DNA of 64,000 nt from Pandoraea sp. PE-S2T-3 (GCF_002179965.1 NZ_NGUQ01000016.1:45355-109354), one strand, 5' to 3'; positions 39,533 to 48,845 are shown, counted from the first letter of the stretch. The notes: generated by a model not told the origin, from the letters alone. Program-made: numbers and translations.

Positions 39533-40474
39533 TTAGTCGGAGGCGCCTGCCGAAGTGCCGCGCGCCGCGTCGGCGTTCGAGGCCGTCGAAGATGTAGGGG
39601 TCGATGCAGAAGCCGTTGAAGCCGCGGGCTTGCGCGCGACGGCCGTGCGTCGGTAAAACCACACGACCAGCGCCTGATAGCTCCCGCCCAGCAGACGTGC
39701 CAGCTTGTCGACGCGGCGGGCATCGGCACCCACGAGTACGCGTCTGGCGTTGTGAGAGACCCCTGCGAGAATCTGCCGGGCAGCCGCATCGGCACTCGTC
39801 ACGTCAATCAGCTTGTTGGCGCGACGGCGGTGCGTCTGGGCGTCCATGCCGGTCAGCGTCGTGATGCTGTCGTCGATGCGCGAGGTGTGCACGATATTCG
39901 TTGCCACCCCCCCCGGGTGAACGCATGTCGCGCTTACGGGAGACCCGGCGAGATCGAGCTCCATGCGCAACGCTTCGGTGAAGCCACGCACGGCAAACTT
40001 GCTGGCGTTATAGGCCGACTGCGTCGGCATGGCGACGATGCCGAACAGGCTCGACGTGTTTACGACGTGACCTTCGCCCGAGGCGGCGAGGTAAGGCAGG
40101 AACGCCTGCGTGCCGTGCACGACACCCCAGAAGTTGATGTTCATCAGCCACTCGACGTCTTCGAGGCGCGCCGTCGCGACGGGCACCGACAGCGAGACGC
40201 CGGCGTTGTTGAAAATGAAATTGACCTTGCCGTGCATCTCGGCCGTGTCGCTGGCCCACGCGAACACGGCTTCGCGATCGGACACATCCAGTCGCCGGGC
40301 GGTCACGTGCACGCCAAAATCGCGGCAGGCCGCAGCGGTGTAGGCGACGCTGGCGTCATCGATGTCGGATAGCGCGAGATGCGCCCCTCGGCGCGCCAGT
40401 TCCAGGGCGAGCGAGCGACCCATGCCGGAGCCTGCACCGGTGATGGCCGCCACCTTGTCGGTGAACGTCTTCAT
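39533..40474 (-). CDS. Short-chain dehydrogenase/reductase
   Basis: A 313-residue classical SDR with the NAD(P) motif GAGSGMG (13-19), NNAG (89-92), catalytic Ser near 141-142 (NTSSLFG), and YNASK with Tyr155 and Lys159. The last 50 residues are Ala/Ser/Thr-rich and disordered, longer than the family norm (about 250). GGAGACAT gives a ribosome site. First gene of the three-gene operon with the monooxygenase and hydrolase; it probably interconverts the alcohol and ketone that the monooxygenase then uses. The divergent tetR gene begins 136 bases away. Confidence 0.92.
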   Translation of the reverse strand: MKTFTDKVAAITGAGSGMGRSLALELARRGAHLALSDIDDASVAYTAAACRDFGVHVTARRLDVSDREAVFAWASDTAEMHGKVNFIFNNAGVSLSVPVATARLEDVEWLMNINFWGVVHGTQAFLPYLAASGEGHVVNTSSLFGIVAMPTQSAYNASKFAVRGFTEALRMELDLAGSPVSATCVHPGGVATNIVHTSRIDDSITTLTGMDAQTHRRRANKLIDVTSADAAARQILAGVSHNARRVLVGADARRVDKLARLLGGSYQALVVWFYRRTAVARKPAASTASASTPTSSTASNADAARGTSAGASD

Positions 40475-40542
40475 GCCAATGTCTCCTATCTATGGATTCG
40501 GATCGTGTCCGGTGACTTCAAAACGACGCCAAATTTCGTCAT

Positions 40543-40589
40543 TTGTCACTCGCATCGCGTTGCGTATAATTTGGTGATGCGTGTCACCA
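40543..40589 (+). promoter_or_regulatory. tetR promoter with operator-like palindrome
   Basis: TTGTCA (40543-40548), 16 bases, TATAAT (40565-40570): a strong sigma70-type promoter reading into the tetR gene. Immediately downstream, TGGTGA (40572-40577) and TCACCA (40584-40589) form a symmetric site with a 6-base centre that would block this promoter when bound. It is a good candidate for the TetR operator, also controlling the divergent operon. Confidence 0.7.
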
Positions 40590-40610
40590 CTTTAGTTTTC
40601 AGCGTTCGTG

Positions 40611-41285
40611 ATGTCAAATAGCGAAATGGAACAAGGACTCGAATCGGACAACAAGGACGCCGCACCGTCGCGTGCGCCGTCCGGCCGCCGTTATGGCGGG
40701 GTGGGGCAGGCCCAGCGGGAAGCGGCACGGCGCATGGCGCTCATCGGCGCCGGCACGGCGGTTTTCGGTACGGTGGGGTTCCGGCGTGCGACGGTGCGCT
40801 CGGTGTGCGGTCTGGCGAAGCTCAACGACCGTTACTTCTATGCCGCCTTCGAGAGCATGGAGCATCTGCTGCGCGCGACGTATGCCCATCACGCGCAGTC
40901 ACTCCTCGGTCAGTTGCAGGCGGCCGTAGCCACCAGCGCGCCGACACTCGACGCGCGACTCGACGCCGGCTTGCACGCGTTTTTCACGTTCTTGCGCGAT
41001 GCTCACGCCGCGCGCGTGCTGCTGCTGGAGGTGATGGGCGTGAGCCCCGAAACCGACGCGACTTACCAGCGCTATCTCTTCGAATTTGCCCGCTTGATCA
41101 TCGGCATGGCCGACGCACCGCCGCCGGTCAGTGAAGACGCGGCGGCCGACGCCCGCATTGTCGGGCTGGCACTCGTTGGCGCCATGACCAACGCCGGGAC
41201 GGCATGGGTGCTGACCGGATATCAAGACACGGAGGCCCGCATGGTCGCGTGTTGCCGCCGCGTGTTGCGCGGAGCGCTGGCCTAG
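40611..41285 (+). CDS. TetR-family regulator
   Basis: A 224-residue TetR regulator. The HTH domain occupies about residues 35-95: AARRMALIGAGTAVFGTVGFRRATVRSVCGLAKLNDRYFYAAFESMEHLLRATY, with FYAAF in place of the common YYHF. The C-terminal ligand domain is Ala/Leu-rich (LDARLDAGLHAFFTFLRDAHAARVLLLEVMGVSPE). A GTG three bases upstream is an alternative start. Divergent from the SDR/monooxygenase/hydrolase operon, which it probably represses until a substrate-like ligand binds. Confidence 0.9.
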   Translation: MSNSEMEQGLESDNKDAAPSRAPSGRRYGGVGQAQREAARRMALIGAGTAVFGTVGFRRATVRSVCGLAKLNDRYFYAAFESMEHLLRATYAHHAQSLLGQLQAAVATSAPTLDARLDAGLHAFFTFLRDAHAARVLLLEVMGVSPETDATYQRYLFEFARLIIGMADAPPPVSEDAAADARIVGLALVGAMTNAGTAWVLTGYQDTEARMVACCRRVLRGALA

Positions 41286-41462
41286 GTGTCAGGTCTGCGA
41301 TGGCGACGGACGTCCGGCTTCCCGCCCGTCGCGTCGGACCTCCCGCCGCCTACTCGCTGCTTCTAGCTTCGGTATGGCGGCGCTCGCTACAATACGTCTT
41401 TCGCGTTTGGCGCGCTCGCGCGCGACAACGCATCCCTTTTCCTCACTCATCAAGGGTCGCAA

Positions 41463-42665
41463 ATGACCACTATCGGAACCCCGCTGTCGCCGAGCGCGAC
41501 GAAGGTCATGTTGTTGGGCGCTGGCGAACTCGGCCGCGAAGTCCTGATCGCGTTGCAGCGTCTCGGCGTCGAGACGATTGCCGTCGACCGTTATGAAAAC
41601 GCGCCGGGGCAGCAGGTCGCGCATCATGCGCGCACGATTGCGATGACCGACCCGGAACAGCTCAAGGCGCTCATCCTCGCCGAAAAGCCCGACCTCGTCG
41701 TGCCGGAAATCGAAGCCATCGCCACGCCGATGCTCGAAGCGCTCGAAGCCGACGGCATCGTCCATGTCGTGCCCACGGCGCGCGCTGCCCGTTTGACGAT
41801 GGACCGCGAAGGCATTCGCCGTCTGGCCGCCGAGACGCTCGGCCTGCCGACCAGCCCCTATCAGTTCTGCGATTCGCTCGAACAGTTGCAGGCCGCGATC
41901 GACGGCGGCATCGGCTATCCGTGCGTGGTCAAGCCGGTGATGAGCAGCTCGGGCAAGGGGCAAAGCAAGATCGACGGTCCCGATGATGTGAAAGCCGCGT
42001 GGGACTACGCCATGGCCGGTGGCCGCGTGAGCCACGGCCGCATCATCGTCGAAGGTTTCATCGACTTCGATTACGAGATCACGTTGCTCACCGTGCGTGC
42101 ACGTGGCGCCGACGGACAGGTCGAAACCCACTTCTGTGCGCCGATCGGCCACAAGCAGGTGAGCGGCGATTACGTCGAGAGCTGGCAGCCGCACCCGATG
42201 CCGGTGAACGCGCTGGAGCGTGCTCGCCTGATCGCGCGCGAAGTGACCCAGAATCTGGGCGGGCAGGGACTCTTCGGGGTCGAGCTGTTCGTGAAGGGCG
42301 ACGAGGTGTGGTTCAGCGAAGTGAGCCCGCGTCCGCACGACACGGGCATGGTGACGATGATCACGCAATGGCAGAACGAATTCGAACTGCATGCGCGCGC
42401 GATTCTCGGCCTGCCGGTCAACACCACGCTGAAGACACCGGGAGCGAGCGCAGTGATCTACGGCGGCGTGGACGCGACGGGTGTCGTGTTCGACGGTGTG
42501 GATCAGGCACTGCAAGTGCCGCAGACCGACATTCGTCTGTTCGGCAAACCCGAGAGCTTCGTGAAGCGCCGTATGGGCGTCGCGCTGGCTTACGACGACG
42601 ACCTCGACGTCGCACGTCGCAACGCGCTGGAAGCGGCCAGCCGCGTGAAGCCGCGCGCCGTCTGA
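41463..42665 (+). CDS. purT: Formate-dependent phosphoribosylglycinamide formyltransferase 2
   Basis: A 400-residue PurT, which uses formate and ATP to formylate GAR in the third step of purine synthesis, in the cytoplasm. It is an ATP-grasp enzyme. N-terminal motif [22 protein letters not shown], then [17 protein letters not shown]-grasp loop [16 protein letters not shown], and the metal-binding core [31 protein letters not shown]. Length equals the Escherichia coli enzyme (392) closely. TCAAGGG before the ATG is a weak ribosome site. The gene stands alone between tetR and the convergent glutathionyl-hydroquinone reductase gene. Confidence 0.97.
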   Translation: MTTIGTPLSPSATKVMLLGAGELGREVLIALQRLGVETIAVDRYENAPGQQVAHHARTIAMTDPEQLKALILAEKPDLVVPEIEAIATPMLEALEADGIVHVVPTARAARLTMDREGIRRLAAETLGLPTSPYQFCDSLEQLQAAIDGGIGYPCVVKPVMSSSGKGQSKIDGPDDVKAAWDYAMAGGRVSHGRIIVEGFIDFDYEITLLTVRARGADGQVETHFCAPIGHKQVSGDYVESWQPHPMPVNALERARLIAREVTQNLGGQGLFGVELFVKGDEVWFSEVSPRPHDTGMVTMITQWQNEFELHARAILGLPVNTTLKTPGASAVIYGGVDATGVVFDGVDQALQVPQTDIRLFGKPESFVKRRMGVALAYDDDLDVARRNALEAASRVKPRAV

Positions 42666-42690
42666 GGGCCTCCGGCCCGAGTTGTATCCC

Positions 42691-42722
42691 GTTGTCGGCC
42701 GCCGCAGAGGGCGGCTGACAAC
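42691..42722. terminator. Symmetric hairpin between convergent genes
   Basis: GTTGTC...GACAAC and GCCGCC...GGCGGC pair in a nested stem (42691-42703 with 42710-42722). It lies just after the purT stop and before the convergent gene's stop. There is no T run, so termination is likely but not certain. Confidence 0.5.
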
Positions 42723-42744
42723 GATCTCACTGCCATCTCACCTG

Positions 42745-43740
42745 TCAGGCCATCCAGGCCATCTGCGCCCGGCCGTGAGGCGCATCGAAATCCTGCAACG
42801 GTCCGACCGGTACGATGCCCGTCGGATTGATCGTCCGATGGCTCTCGTAGTAGTGACGCTTGATGTGATCGAAGTTGACGGTCGCCGCAACGCCGGGCTG
42901 TTGGTAGATGTCGCGCGTATAGGCCGACAGATTCGGGTAGTCCGCGATGCGGCGCACGTTGCACTTGAAGTGCCCCACGTAGACGGCATCAAAGCGGATG
43001 AGCGTGGTGAATAACCTGATGTCGGCTTCGGTCATGCGCGCACCCGTCAGAAAGCGGCGGCTGGCGAGGCGCTGCTCCAGCATGTCGAGTGTCTCGAACA
43101 GCGGCGTGACAGCCTCCTCGTAGGCCGCCTGCGTCGTCGCAAACCCCGCCTTGTAGACGCCGTTGTTCACCGTGTCGTAGATACGCGCATTGAGCGTGTC
43201 GATTTCCTTGCGTAACGCTTCCGGATAGTAGTCACCTGCTATGGCGCCCAGCCCGTCGAAAGCGCCGTTGAACATGCGCAGGATTTCCGACGACTCATTG
43301 TTCACGATGGTGCGGGTGAGGGTGTCCCACAACAAGGGGACGGTCACGCGCCCGGAGAAGCGATCGTCTGCCGCGAGATACACGTCGCGCAGGAATGCGG
43401 CGTGGTTGACCGGATCGCTTGTGACCCCGGGGCCCGGCGCGAAGGTCCAGCCGTCGTCCAGCATCAGCCAGTTCACCACGGCGACGGGAATCATGGCTTC
43501 CAGCCCCTTCAGCGCGCGCATGATGAGCGTGCGATGCGCCCACGGGCACGCATAGCTCACATACAGCACATAGCGCTGCGGCGCGGCCGCAAAGCCGGAC
43601 GTACCTTCGCTATCCGGCGCCGGTGCGCCATCGGTGGTGATCCAGTGGCGAAAGGTTGTGGGGCGGCGCTCGAAGCGCCCGCCCGTGGCGCGCGTGTCAT
43701 ACCAGTCGGTGTGCCACTTGCCGTCTACCAGCAGGCCCAT
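42745..43740 (-). CDS. Glutathionyl-hydroquinone reductase, YqjG/ECM4 type
   Basis: A 331-residue Xi-class glutathione transferase that reduces glutathionyl-hydroquinones with a second glutathione. The catalytic Cys65 is in YVSYACPWAHR, the family signature; further segments NNESSEILRMFNGAFD and KAGFATTQAAYEEAVTPLFETLDMLE, ARMTEADIRLFTTLIRFDAVYVGHFKCN are standard. Length matches E. coli YqjG (328). The gene has an AGGTATG-type ribosome site and is monocistronic with a strong terminator upstream region at 43799 belonging to cspA. Converges with purT. Confidence 0.95.
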   Translation of the reverse strand: MGLLVDGKWHTDWYDTRATGGRFERRPTTFRHWITTDGAPAPDSEGTSGFAAAPQRYVLYVSYACPWAHRTLIMRALKGLEAMIPVAVVNWLMLDDGWTFAPGPGVTSDPVNHAAFLRDVYLAADDRFSGRVTVPLLWDTLTRTIVNNESSEILRMFNGAFDGLGAIAGDYYPEALRKEIDTLNARIYDTVNNGVYKAGFATTQAAYEEAVTPLFETLDMLEQRLASRRFLTGARMTEADIRLFTTLIRFDAVYVGHFKCNVRRIADYPNLSAYTRDIYQQPGVAATVNFDHIKRHYYESHRTINPTGIVPVGPLQDFDAPHGRAQMAWMA

Positions 43741-43798
43741 TTCATACCTCCAGCGTGGGGAGAGTTGTCAGCATAGCCGCGTGACCCGCCACGCAACG

Positions 43799-43824
43799 AA
43801 AAAACCCCGCCAGAGCGGGGTTTT
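43799..43824. terminator. Strong hairpin terminator downstream of the cold-shock gene
   Basis: AAAACCCCGC (43801-43810), loop CAGA, GCGGGGTTTT (43815-43824). On the minus strand it follows the cold-shock gene by about 75 bases and ends in a T run; symmetric, so it can work in both directions. Confidence 0.9.
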
Positions 43825-43900
43825 CAGTTCGGGCAGACGGTTAAGTTCTGCCCGAGGCGCGTCGATCGGGTTAGCGATCGCTTAGCCGAACATCAATCAC

Positions 43901-44104
43901 TTAGACCGGATTGATGTTGCTGGCTTGACGGCCCTTCGGTCCCATCTTCACTTCGAAGGTGACCTTTTGGTTTTCTTGCAGGGACTTGAAGCCCTTTGCT
44001 TGGATTTCCGAGAAGTGCGCGAAGAGATCTTCACCACCTTCGTCCGGCGTAATGAATCCGAAACCCTTGGCGTCGTTAAACCACTTGACGGTACCAGTTG
44101 CCAT
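43901..44104 (-). CDS. Cold-shock protein, CspA family
   Basis: A 67-residue cold-shock domain protein, an RNA chaperone that melts secondary structure. The RNP1 motif KGFGFI and RNP2-like DLFAHFSEI are present, with the full layout [33 protein letters not shown] lies 8-10 bases before the ATG. A long AT-rich leader precedes it, typical of csp genes that are controlled by mRNA folding. Several paralogues are expected in the genome, so no specific letter is given. Confidence 0.96.
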   Translation of the reverse strand: MATGTVKWFNDAKGFGFITPDEGGEDLFAHFSEIQAKGFKSLQENQKVTFEVKMGPKGRQASNINPV

Positions 44105-44406
44105 TTCTTAAATCCTTAAAATTTTCAAATGAGCGAGCGAGAAGCTCAGTGAGCGCATGACATTAAAGCTGATCAGGTACAACCGAGTTGACGCATAGGG
44201 CGACATTAGATGAACACAAGACTCGCCATACAACGTTCATGCACCCGTTTTTTTACGGGAAAGGTGGGAAGGTGTCAAGCGGGGAAACTTTTAGATTGTT
44301 GATCTACGCCAGTCTCGAGCCATTTTTCGTTGCAGTGCGACATGTGCGTGGAGCAACCGGACGACCGGTCCGTCCAGGTATTCCATTTCGGGATGGTTTG
44401 CGCCCG
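44105..44406 (-). promoter_or_regulatory. Leader region of the cold-shock gene
   Basis: About 300 bases between the GNAT stop and the cold-shock ATG contain no gene. The stretch next to the gene is AT-rich, unlike the flanks, and probably encodes a long 5' leader of the type that governs csp mRNA stability. The promoter was not located with confidence. Confidence 0.45.
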
Positions 44407-44925
44407 TTATCCCGACTTCCACATATAGCGCAATGCAGGAACTTCAATGCCGGGTGAGACAGCGATGGGGTGAACCGGGCCGGCGGCACCGCCAAGTTGT
44501 TCGTAAAACCGGCGCGCCCGCGTGTTCTGCGCCAACACCCAGAGATAAAGCGGCGCACTGGGATCGAGCGCGTTCGACCAGGCTCTGACGCGCCTGAAAA
44601 GCGCTTGCCCGATGCCTTGCCCCTGCCACGGCGCGGCCACGTGGAGATTGTCGACCAGAATGCCGTCGGCACCCGACAAGGCGCAGATGAAGCCCGCGAG
44701 CGGGCCGTCGTCCAGATCGGGGCAGGCTTTCCAGATGCGCAGCGCGGGGTCGTCGACGCGCGTCAGCCGCTCGCGCCAGAGCGACGCATGTTCGCGCGCC
44801 AGATGGGCGAGTAGCGGACCCGCGGGGAGGGCGTGTGCATAAGTGGCCTGCCAGCTATGCGCGTGAAGTGCCGCAATCGCTTCCACATCCGATGGCGTGG
44901 CGCACAAAATACGTGGCGCCGTCAT
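44407..44925 (-). CDS. GNAT acetyltransferase
   Basis: A 172-residue GCN5-related N-acetyltransferase. Motif A is visible as LHVAAPWQGQGIGQALFRRV (acetyl-CoA pyrophosphate loop Q-x-x-G-x-G/A) after ILVDN, and the motif B helix with LYLWVLAQNTRARRFYEQLGG. The ATG at 44925 (MTAPRILCATPSDVEAIAALH) was chosen over a start 42 bases upstream because the fold begins here. Substrate not predictable. It is followed by the cold-shock gene on the same strand, but with a 300-base gap. Confidence 0.87.
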   Translation of the reverse strand: MTAPRILCATPSDVEAIAALHAHSWQATYAHALPAGPLLAHLAREHASLWRERLTRVDDPALRIWKACPDLDDGPLAGFICALSGADGILVDNLHVAAPWQGQGIGQALFRRVRAWSNALDPSAPLYLWVLAQNTRARRFYEQLGGAAGPVHPIAVSPGIEVPALRYMWKSG

Positions 44926-45130
44926 GCCATGTTTCCCGTATGCCGAGAGTCGGATCGGGCAAAACAAGAATTAGCTTCGCACCAAAAAAACGAAGTGAAA
45001 TAAATCGGTTGTCGCGCCGGCGCAACGCGCGCCGGCGTACGCCGAAATGTCATGGACATGTCACCACCCTATGCAACCTCACGAAAATGAGAGGGTGGCG
45101 TCCGGGGTCCGTGGCGTCACCGCCTGATGA

Positions 45131-45559
45131 CTATAACGCGGCGACTTTGTGTTTGCGCAGGCTGGCCGTCTTCATCGGCGTGCGGGACTTGGCGCTGGCA
45201 CGTTTGCCGGCGGCGGTGTGCGATTTGGCTGAGGCTTGTCTGGCGGCCGCCTTGCCTTGGTTTTTGCGATGCGACTTCGCCTGCGTGGTTGTCGCATGCA
45301 TTGCCTTCATCTTGGAAGGTTTCGCGCGCGCCGTTTTCACCGACTTGGCTTTGGCGGCTTTGGCAGTTTTCTTCGCTTTTGCCGGTTTCGCTGATTTTGC
45401 CGATTTGGCGTGCTTGGCCGGCTGGCTCGCCTTGTGCGTGTGATGCCGGATGGCGGCGTCGGCAGCGTGTGCCGGGGTGGTGGCGATGAACGCCGCAAAG
45501 ACGGCGAACGTGATGGCGGCGAGCGCCTTGCGCGAAGCGCGCAGGTAGGACGTAAACAA
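45131..45559 (-). CDS. Exported Lys/Ala-rich histone H1-like protein
   Basis: A 142-residue protein with an N-terminal signal peptide (RKALAAITFAVFAAFIATTPAHA) followed by a low-complexity basic tail of KAKSVKTARAKPSK type, about 40 percent Lys and Ala. The start is a TTG at 45559 with GGAGA 5-9 bases upstream; the longer frame to 45868 has no protein-like content. Eukaryote-like H1 tails in bacteria normally bind DNA, but the signal peptide points to the periplasm or outside, where it may bind surface polymers or extracellular DNA. The composition could also make the signal prediction wrong if the true start is downstream. Confidence 0.6.
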   Translation of the reverse strand: MFTSYLRASRKALAAITFAVFAAFIATTPAHAADAAIRHHTHKASQPAKHAKSAKSAKPAKAKKTAKAAKAKSVKTARAKPSKMKAMHATTTQAKSHRKNQGKAAARQASAKSHTAAGKRASAKSRTPMKTASLRKHKVAAL

Positions 45560-45942
45560 CTGTGTCTCCGTGGGGATATCGAAAGTTAAGACGTGACCGC
45601 TCTGCCGGCTGTGGTTCACGGTGACGTGAAGTGACGCCGGTCTGTTGTGCGCCGGCCGAGGACCGGATTCCGGCGGTGTTTGTGACCGTCGCCGCACACG
45701 AGCGGGCGCGATTGTAGTGCCGCTAAAAAGCGTTGTCGAGATGGCCGGTCGGCCGTCCGTCGTGACGCGAAGGCACCGTGTCGCGTCTCTCGCAAGAATT
45801 TTGTGCGGTGCCACATGAGGGACTCGCGGGGTAGGTATTTTCCCTAGGGGTGTGGAAAACCGCGCCACGACTTAATTTGCGGGCGTCAAAATTCATACCT
45901 GACACCCTCAAATTTCACAGGTGAGTGCCGTTATAGGGCTCA
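45560..45942. other. Divergent gap
   Basis: A 383-base region between the Lys-rich gene (minus) and the cyclase (plus) that must hold both promoters. No well-formed -35/-10 pair was singled out, and no RNA gene or repeat was recognised. Confidence 0.4.
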
Positions 45943-47106
45943 ATGCCCGGCACAATGCCGATATCAAATCCGGGCAATCACGCTACGCGGCCGCGAAGTG
46001 CCGCGCGTCTTTCGAGACCACAAGTGGCAACCAACCAGGCACCAACGCCCGATGCTTTGCAAGCGCTGCTGGCGACTGTGCAGCGCAATGAGCGTTCGCT
46101 AAAACGTTTTCAGGACATCGAACTGGCCCTGATGGGCGCCCCCGACTTCGGGCAGTTTCTGGAGGTGGTGCTCAACCGGTTGCGTCACGACTTCGATCTC
46201 TCGGGGGTCCACGTGATGCTCGCCGAGATCGACGACACCTTGCGCGATCTCATCGACACCGCCGAAGGTGTCCGTGCCCTCGATTCCGGGTTGTGTATCG
46301 CGCAGGATGCCGGCACGTTTGCGGCGATTTGCGGCGATGGACGCCTCTGGATCGGCGCACCGCGCGAGCGCCACGTGCCACTCTTCGGGGCGCGTGCACC
46401 CGCCAGCGCGGTGGTCATCCCGTTGTCGCGCAACGGCCGCTACATCGGCGTGATCGCGCTGGGCAGCCGCGATGCAAAGCGCTTCGCCCCCGACATGGCC
46501 ACCGATTTCCTTGAGCGTTTCGGCGCGGTCGTGGCGGTCTGTCTCGAGAACATGTGGAATCGCGAGCGGCTCAAGCGCATCGGGCTCACCGATCCGTTGA
46601 CCGGCTTGTCGAATCGCCGCTACTTCGATCAGCGCCTGCGCGAAGAGGTGATTCGCGGCGTGCGTTACGGCGCACCGCTGGCGTGTCTGCTGATCGACAT
46701 CGATCACTTCAAGCGCGTGAACGACAGCCACGGCCATGCGACCGGTGACCGCGCGTTGCGCGCCGCCAGCGCGTGCATGCGTGCACAACTGCGCGTGACG
46801 GATACGTTGGCGCGCTACGGTGGCGAAGAGTTTGCCGCGCTGCTGGTGCAGACCGAGCAGAACTGGGCGGGTACGGTGGCAGAGCGCGTTCGCCGCGCGG
46901 TGGCGCGTCTCGAAGTGCCCGACGACGACGGTACGCTGGTGCCGCTCACCATTTCGATCGGGCTGGCGAGTATCGATCCGCGCGACAGCGCCGATCCGGA
47001 GGCCTTGCCGATGCGCCTGCTCGGTGCTGCCGATGCGGCACTTTATGCTGCCAAGCGCGCGGGGCGTGACCGCGTCATGGTCGCGGCGCCGGCAACGCTG
47101 CGCTGA
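45943..47106 (+). CDS. Diguanylate cyclase with N-terminal GAF-like domain
   Basis: A 387-residue c-di-GMP synthase. Residues about 45-205 form a GAF/DUF484-like sensor (DLSGVHVMLAEIDDTLRDLID, ASAVVIPLSRNGRYIGVIALGS), then a linker helix and the GGDEF domain: LTDPLTGLSNRRYFDQRL, LIDIDHFKRVNDSHGHATGDRAL and GGEEF at 293-297, an active signature. RVTD at 284-287 is an inhibitory I-site five residues before the active site, so product feedback is expected. There is no membrane segment; it is cytoplasmic. Another ATG 12 bases downstream is an alternative start. Ends 18 bases before the convergent AEC transporter. Confidence 0.93.
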   Translation: MPGTMPISNPGNHATRPRSAARLSRPQVATNQAPTPDALQALLATVQRNERSLKRFQDIELALMGAPDFGQFLEVVLNRLRHDFDLSGVHVMLAEIDDTLRDLIDTAEGVRALDSGLCIAQDAGTFAAICGDGRLWIGAPRERHVPLFGARAPASAVVIPLSRNGRYIGVIALGSRDAKRFAPDMATDFLERFGAVVAVCLENMWNRERLKRIGLTDPLTGLSNRRYFDQRLREEVIRGVRYGAPLACLLIDIDHFKRVNDSHGHATGDRALRAASACMRAQLRVTDTLARYGGEEFAALLVQTEQNWAGTVAERVRRAVARLEVPDDDGTLVPLTISIGLASIDPRDSADPEALPMRLLGAADAALYAAKRAGRDRVMVAAPATLR

Positions 47107-47124
47107 GTGCCGGGCGAACGACGC

Positions 47125-48072
47125 TCAGCGCACGCTGAACCAGCCGATCAGCAACGACACCGTCACGACCGACAGCACCGTAGAGATCAGAATGGCGCGC
47201 GATGCCACGGCGGCTTCGCGTCCGTAGAGTTGCGCCAGCATGAACGGCCCGGTGCCGATCGGCAGGGCTGAGAGCAGCAGGGCACTGTGCGCCCAGATGG
47301 CCGGCAGATCGAACACCCGGAATGCGAGAAATGCCGTAATGGCCGGTTGAAAGATCAGCTTGAGCCCGACCAGACGTCCAACGGCGCGCGCCGTGCGCGG
47401 CTCGCGGGCGCCGCCCGAATTCTGGGCGAGGAACATGCCGATGGCCACCAACGCACAAGGGCTCGCCGCGCCGCCGAGCAGCGTCGTGAAGTGAAGCACT
47501 GGCGCGGGCAGGGCGATACCTGCCGCGGCAAACGCCATGCCGACAAACGGCGACACCACCAGCGGATTACGAATCAACGCGCGGGCGACGAAAGCGCTCG
47601 TGCGGCGCCACGAAGGCGTGGTTTGCAGATCGGTTTCGATAATCGCAATCGAGATCGCAAACAGCACGGTCGCGGTCAGCAACATGGCGACCACCACCGC
47701 CGGTACGCTGGCCGGGCCGAACGCGACCAGACACAACGGCAGACCCATGAACCCGGCGTTCGGATAGGCGGCACCCATGCCTTCGATGCTGGCGTCGGTC
47801 AGCCGTCCACGGACCGTGCGATCGAGCAGAAACGACAACGCGAACGTTGCTGCCATGCCTCCGCCAAATGCGCCCAGAAACCCCGGATTGATCAGCTCGC
47901 CCCACGTGATCTGCGCCATCGACTGGAACAGCACGGCAGGCAACGCAAGGTAGACGACGAAGCGATTCAGCGCGTCGAGCGCCGATGGCCCGAGCCACGC
48001 GCGGCGGGCACACAGAAAGCCCACGAAAATCAACCCGAAGACGGGCAGTGCCGCGGAGATGACGGCTTGCAT
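47125..48072 (-). CDS. AEC-family transporter (auxin efflux carrier-like)
   Basis: A 315-residue inner-membrane carrier with about ten helices, for small carboxylates or related anions in characterised members. Family landmarks: VISAALPVFGLIFVGFLCARR start, NRFVVYLALPAVLFQSMAQ, NAGFMGLPLCLVAFGP and LVAIGMFLAQNS, and the C-terminal PIGTGPFMLAQLYGREAA. The ATG at 48072 is 2 bases after the stop of the GntR gene, giving a coupled GntR-transporter operon. The substrate is unknown and should be the effector of the GntR regulator. Confidence 0.92.
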   Translation of the reverse strand: MQAVISAALPVFGLIFVGFLCARRAWLGPSALDALNRFVVYLALPAVLFQSMAQITWGELINPGFLGAFGGGMAATFALSFLLDRTVRGRLTDASIEGMGAAYPNAGFMGLPLCLVAFGPASVPAVVVAMLLTATVLFAISIAIIETDLQTTPSWRRTSAFVARALIRNPLVVSPFVGMAFAAAGIALPAPVLHFTTLLGGAASPCALVAIGMFLAQNSGGAREPRTARAVGRLVGLKLIFQPAITAFLAFRVFDLPAIWAHSALLLSALPIGTGPFMLAQLYGREAAVASRAILISTVLSVVTVSLLIGWFSVR

Positions 48073-48074
48073 GA

Positions 48075-48800
48075 TCAGTGCTCCGCCGCGAGTCGAATCA
48101 GCCACTCGCGCCGGGCGTTGCCGCCATCGGCTTCGGTGTGCTCGCGGGCGGCTGCCTCGGCACCGGCCGGGTCGCCTGCGGCGATGCGCGCGACGATTTC
48201 ACCGTGCTCGTGCCAGACGACTTCCTGCTTAGGCAGCGTGCCGAGCGTCGCCGCCATCGCGCGCATGATGTGCGGCCATTGCGGCGCAACCGTCTGCGCG
48301 ATCAGCGGATTACCCGAGGCGTCATGCAGCGCGGTATGGAATGCCACTTCCACGCGTACCTGCCGGGCGACCGGTGTGCCATGTGTCAGGGCCATGCCGG
48401 CTGCCACGGCATCGTGCAACCGGCGCAATTCGTCCTCACCTAAGGTGCCTTCCGCCATGCGCCCGGCCGCCAGCCGTGCCGCCAGACCGTCCAGTGCCGT
48501 ACGCACCTGATAAAGCTGGCGCAGATGGGCGGCGTCGATGGGGGCAACTTCCAGCCCCTGACGCCCGCTGTCACAGACCAGTCCGTCGCGCTTGAGCAAT
48601 TGCAATGCATGGCTCACGGGCTGACGCGACACCCCGAGCGAATCGGCCAGTTCCGCCTGACGGATACGCTCACCGGGCGGCAGCGTGAGATCGGCGATGG
48701 CATCGCGCAGGCGCGAATACACCTGATCGATCAGGACCGGGCTGCTCGCCAGCGGGGCGAGGGCAGTTTGCGGGTCGGCAGGTGACGGGGCGTTCGACAT
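48075..48800 (-). CDS. GntR-family regulator, FadR/FCD type
   Basis: A 241-residue regulator. Winged helix in about residues 20-85 (DQVYSRLRDAIADLTLPPGERIRQAELADSLGVSRQPVSHALQLLKRDGLV), then an all-helical FCD ligand domain (LRQLYQVRTALDGLAARLAAGRM, VEVAFHTALHDASGNPLIAQ) with the metal/acid-binding His pattern FHTALH...H. The ATG at 48800 is preferred over an upstream one at 48821. The first gene of a two-gene operon with the transporter; controls it in response to an organic acid, by inference. Confidence 0.9.
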   Translation of the reverse strand: MSNAPSPADPQTALAPLASSPVLIDQVYSRLRDAIADLTLPPGERIRQAELADSLGVSRQPVSHALQLLKRDGLVCDSGRQGLEVAPIDAAHLRQLYQVRTALDGLAARLAAGRMAEGTLGEDELRRLHDAVAAGMALTHGTPVARQVRVEVAFHTALHDASGNPLIAQTVAPQWPHIMRAMAATLGTLPKQEVVWHEHGEIVARIAAGDPAGAEAAAREHTEADGGNARREWLIRLAAEH

Positions 48801-48845
48801 GAGGAAATCCAGTGCCGACAAGGTGTCGGCGTTTTCGTGATATCT

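Noticed and set aside
45560..45868. N-terminal extension of the Lys-rich protein to 45868
   Set aside because: The extra codons are not protein-like and precede the ribosome site and signal peptide that define the TTG start.
47287..48510. A 407-codon plus-strand frame across the AEC transporter and gntR
   Set aside because: Arg/His/Ala-rich antisense shadow; both minus-strand genes show full family patterns.
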